From Anaerosporomusa subterranea (GTDB lineage Bacteria > Bacillota > Negativicutes > Sporomusales > Acetonemataceae): 64,000 bases of DNA. Each line of letters opens with the position of its first letter. Position 1 is the first letter of the stretch. Under the pieces are notes generated by a model. It worked only from the letters and a program-made list of their open reading frames with translations. It was not told the DNA's origin and made no database searches. Below are positions 62,245 through 64,000 of this stretch, in pieces. The position numbers and the translations under genes are program-made. The stretch covers positions 496,001 through 560,000 of the forward strand of contig NZ_LSGP01000017.1 in NCBI RefSeq assembly GCF_001611555.1, read 5' to 3'.

Positions 62245-63750
62245 ATGCCCCAAACCCTTCGTTCACGCTTACTCCTGCTCATCATCTTCGTCGTCGCTGT
62301 ACCGGTCCTTGTGACTGGTTATTTTCTCACCCTCACAGCCGAAAAAGCATTGCTGATGGAAAAAGAACGCAAGCTGTTCGGTGCGACTTCCATGCTCGAC
62401 AAGGCGCTTGTCGGAAATTACCGCGACATTGTCGAGGAATTTGCTGTAGCTAATGCGCCAAAGTCGATACAGGTTGCCGTTCTTAGCCGTGAGCTCCGAA
62501 AAATCACCGACCAGGTAGCCGACTCCTATCCAGGTATCGGCGTTGGCTACTATTCGAAAGAACTAGATGCGATATTGACCTATGGCCCTAGCCATACGTA
62601 TGGCGATACAGTGGGTATAGCGATTGGTGACAGTCATGGAGGCCGCATTGTAATGGAAACTGGAAAGCCTCACGTTCAAGAGGGTTCCCTCGTGCGTGGT
62701 ATGATTATGAATGCCATGTTCCCAGTCATTAGAGAAGGCAAAGTTATTGGCTATATCTGGGCCAATGAAATGACAGCAGACATCGAACAACAGATCGGCG
62801 CCATGAAGAAAAAGATATTTTTTCTACTTATCGTCGGAATAATCATTGGGATTGCCGGCGTATTTCACGTGATCGACCGCATCGTAGCTGATGTTGACAA
62901 GATAAAAACCGGCTTACGGACCCTTCGCGGCAAATTTCCTGACACGCTGCCGCTAATGCCGGGCGAAATCGGCGAAATTGCATCAGCCATTAATGATTTG
63001 GTGAGCCATTTGGCGGAAAAGAAAAAGCTCCAAGAGCAAGTCCAACATGCCGAGCGACTGGCGGCAGCAGGCGAAATTGCAGCCAGTCTGGCGCACGAGA
63101 TACGCAATCCTTTAATGGCGATTAAGGGCTTTGCCCAACTGCTTAACGAGACCCGCGATCAGGACGAAACCGCCGAATACACAGGCATCATTGTCAAGGA
63201 AACAGACCGAATGAACCGACTTATTGAGCAGCTACTTTGCTTAGCTCGCCCAGCTTCAGATCAGGGCTTGAAAGCACCGGTCGATGTAACTACTGTTCTC
63301 GATAATGCGCTATTGCTAATTGAGTCCCAAGCCAGACGGAATCAGATTGTCATCGATCGCTCCTACTGCACGATTCCGCCTGTCATCGCCGACAGTGAAA
63401 ATCTCAAACAAGTTTTCCTCAATATTATGATTAATGCTCTCCAAGCCATGGAAGCAGGCGGTCGCTTGACGGTGGCGATCGACTATCAGCCAGAGGATAA
63501 AATGATCAACATCCGTATTGCGGACAGCGGAATGGGCATACAGCCAGAACTGATTGCGCATTTGTTTGATCCGTTTTTTACAACAAAAGAAAAGGGTACC
63601 GGTCTCGGTCTATCGGTGGCACAACACTTTGTCCAAAACTGGGGCGGTAAAATCAGTGTTGATTCGACAGTCGGCGTTGGCAGTACGTTTACGATCAGTT
63701 TGCCGGAATCAGGAGGTATAGTCCATGAAAGCGAAAATATTGGTAGTTGA
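62245..63750 (+). CDS. Membrane sensor histidine kinase (AtoS/NtrB-like)
   Basis: The 501-residue kinase has two transmembrane helices (about 8-30 and 191-210) around a periplasmic sensor region of about 160 residues. That region has a Cache-like look (SYPGIGVGYYSKELDAILTY, GKVIGYIWANEM). A short HAMP-like linker and the kinase core follow. The phospho-accepting His284 is in SLAHEIRNPLMAIKGFAQLL. The N box is QVFLNIMINALQAME, the G1 box DSGMGIQPELIAHLFDPFFT and the G2 box TKEKGTGLGLSVAQHF. No PAS domain is evident. ATG 62245 follows GAGGTGATAAG. It overlaps the response regulator gene by 26 bases, so they form one signalling pair. The signal is unknown. Confidence 0.92.
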   Translation: MPQTLRSRLLLLIIFVVAVPVLVTGYFLTLTAEKALLMEKERKLFGATSMLDKALVGNYRDIVEEFAVANAPKSIQVAVLSRELRKITDQVADSYPGIGVGYYSKELDAILTYGPSHTYGDTVGIAIGDSHGGRIVMETGKPHVQEGSLVRGMIMNAMFPVIREGKVIGYIWANEMTADIEQQIGAMKKKIFFLLIVGIIIGIAGVFHVIDRIVADVDKIKTGLRTLRGKFPDTLPLMPGEIGEIASAINDLVSHLAEKKKLQEQVQHAERLAAAGEIAASLAHEIRNPLMAIKGFAQLLNETRDQDETAEYTGIIVKETDRMNRLIEQLLCLARPASDQGLKAPVDVTTVLDNALLLIESQARRNQIVIDRSYCTIPPVIADSENLKQVFLNIMINALQAMEAGGRLTVAIDYQPEDKMINIRIADSGMGIQPELIAHLFDPFFTTKEKGTGLGLSVAQHFVQNWGGKISVDSTVGVGSTFTISLPESGGIVHESENIGS

Positions 63751-64000
63751 CGACGAACTTCATGTGAGGCGGTTGCTGCAGGAAGTTGCCCAAAAAGCCG
63801 GCTATGAAGTACTCACTGCCGAAAATGGCTTAGAGGCAGTCGAAAAATCACGTAGCCAGCACCCAACAGTCATTTTGATGGACATCCTCATGCCGGTAAT
63901 GGATGGAATGGAAGCGTTCACTGCCATCCATGAGGAATTGCCTGACATCGCCATTATTCTGATGACTGCTCACTGCACAGTCGATACGGCGGTCGAGGCC
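63725..64000 (+). CDS. Response regulator, receiver domain, 3' end outside the window
   Basis: The first 92 codons encode a receiver domain: KAKILVVDDELHVRRLLQEV with the acidic pair D9/D10, the phospho-acceptor D53 in VILMDILMPVMDGMEAF, and IILMTAHCTVDTAVEA with the switch Thr. The MTAH-TVDTAVEA phrase is typical of NtrC/AtoC regulators, which would add an AAA+ sigma-54 domain and an HTH beyond the window edge. ATG 63725 follows AGGAGGTATA inside the kinase gene. The output domain cannot be seen. Confidence 0.9.
   Translation, partial: MKAKILVVDDELHVRRLLQEVAQKAGYEVLTAENGLEAVEKSRSQHPTVILMDILMPVMDGMEAFTAIHEELPDIAIILMTAHCTVDTAVEA

Overview
This window comes from a spore-forming, flagellated diderm Firmicute, most likely a Negativicute of the Sporomusa/Pelosinus type. 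The genus cannot be fixed from the sequence. Two signals that rarely occur together point there. One is Firmicute sporulation genes (spoIID, a SpoIIQ-type M23 protein, spoIIID, an S55 peptidase) in Bacillus-like order. The other is a nearly complete Gram-negative outer-membrane and LPS gene set. Every gene I can support is on the + strand. I see no tRNA, rRNA, transposase, phage gene or CRISPR array.

Layout. (1) 1-3618: end of the F1Fo ATP synthase operon (atpA 3' part, atpG, atpD, atpC), closed by a hairpin. (2) 3953-10125: ywmB, murA, spoIID, SpoIIQ-like M23, spoIIID, mbl/mreB, the same order as in Bacillus subtilis. (3) 10140-14920: flagellar rod genes flhO/flgF and flgG, running straight into flgA, flgH, flgI and a short flgJ, which build the P and L rings that only a diderm needs. 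(4) 15090-18667: a secreted AMIN + phosphodiester-glycosidase protein, a small exported biotinyl-lipoyl-like protein and an S55 peptidase. (5) 18951-28042: mlaE, mlaF, mlaD (with a long helix and a predicted outer-membrane barrel), tolC and tamB, for phospholipid traffic and efflux. (6) 28376-35745: a sigma-70-family factor, an unknown single-pass membrane protein, bamA, an unknown envelope protein and three Skp/OmpH-like proteins, two of them lipoproteins. (7) 35922-50905: lpxD, a YjbH-like protein, a late acyltransferase, an unassigned permease/ATPase pair, lpxC, fabZ, lpxA, lpxI, lpxB, msbA and kdtA. (8) 51023-60173: lpxK, kdsB, kdsA, kdsD, kdsC, a second late acyltransferase, lptC, lptA, lptB and one LptF/G permease. 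(9) 60396-64000: a DUF3084 coiled-coil protein, a PAS-less sensor kinase and the start of its response regulator.

Together, regions 5 to 8 encode synthesis of Kdo2-lipid A, its flipping and export (MsbA, Lpt), outer-membrane protein insertion (BamA, Skp, TamB) and phospholipid balance (Mla).

The second striking trait is repeat load. Almost every gap longer than about 110 bp holds one or more fold-back repeats from at least six families. Family A has 14 copies and is modular. Family B carries CACAGAG/GTACGCAGAG arms and has 11 copies. Family C has GTGCCACTAG arms. Family D is the GATTGCTTCG/CGCAATGAC type. Family E has CGCAAAG arms. Family F is a single element. Two genes (flgJ and the first lpxL) end inside such elements. 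The candidates most worth following are the 770-residue permease with its ATPase (39265-42519), the sigma factor with its membrane-protein neighbour bracketed by 116-bp direct repeats (28076-30159), and the unknown protein between bamA and skp (32250-33545).
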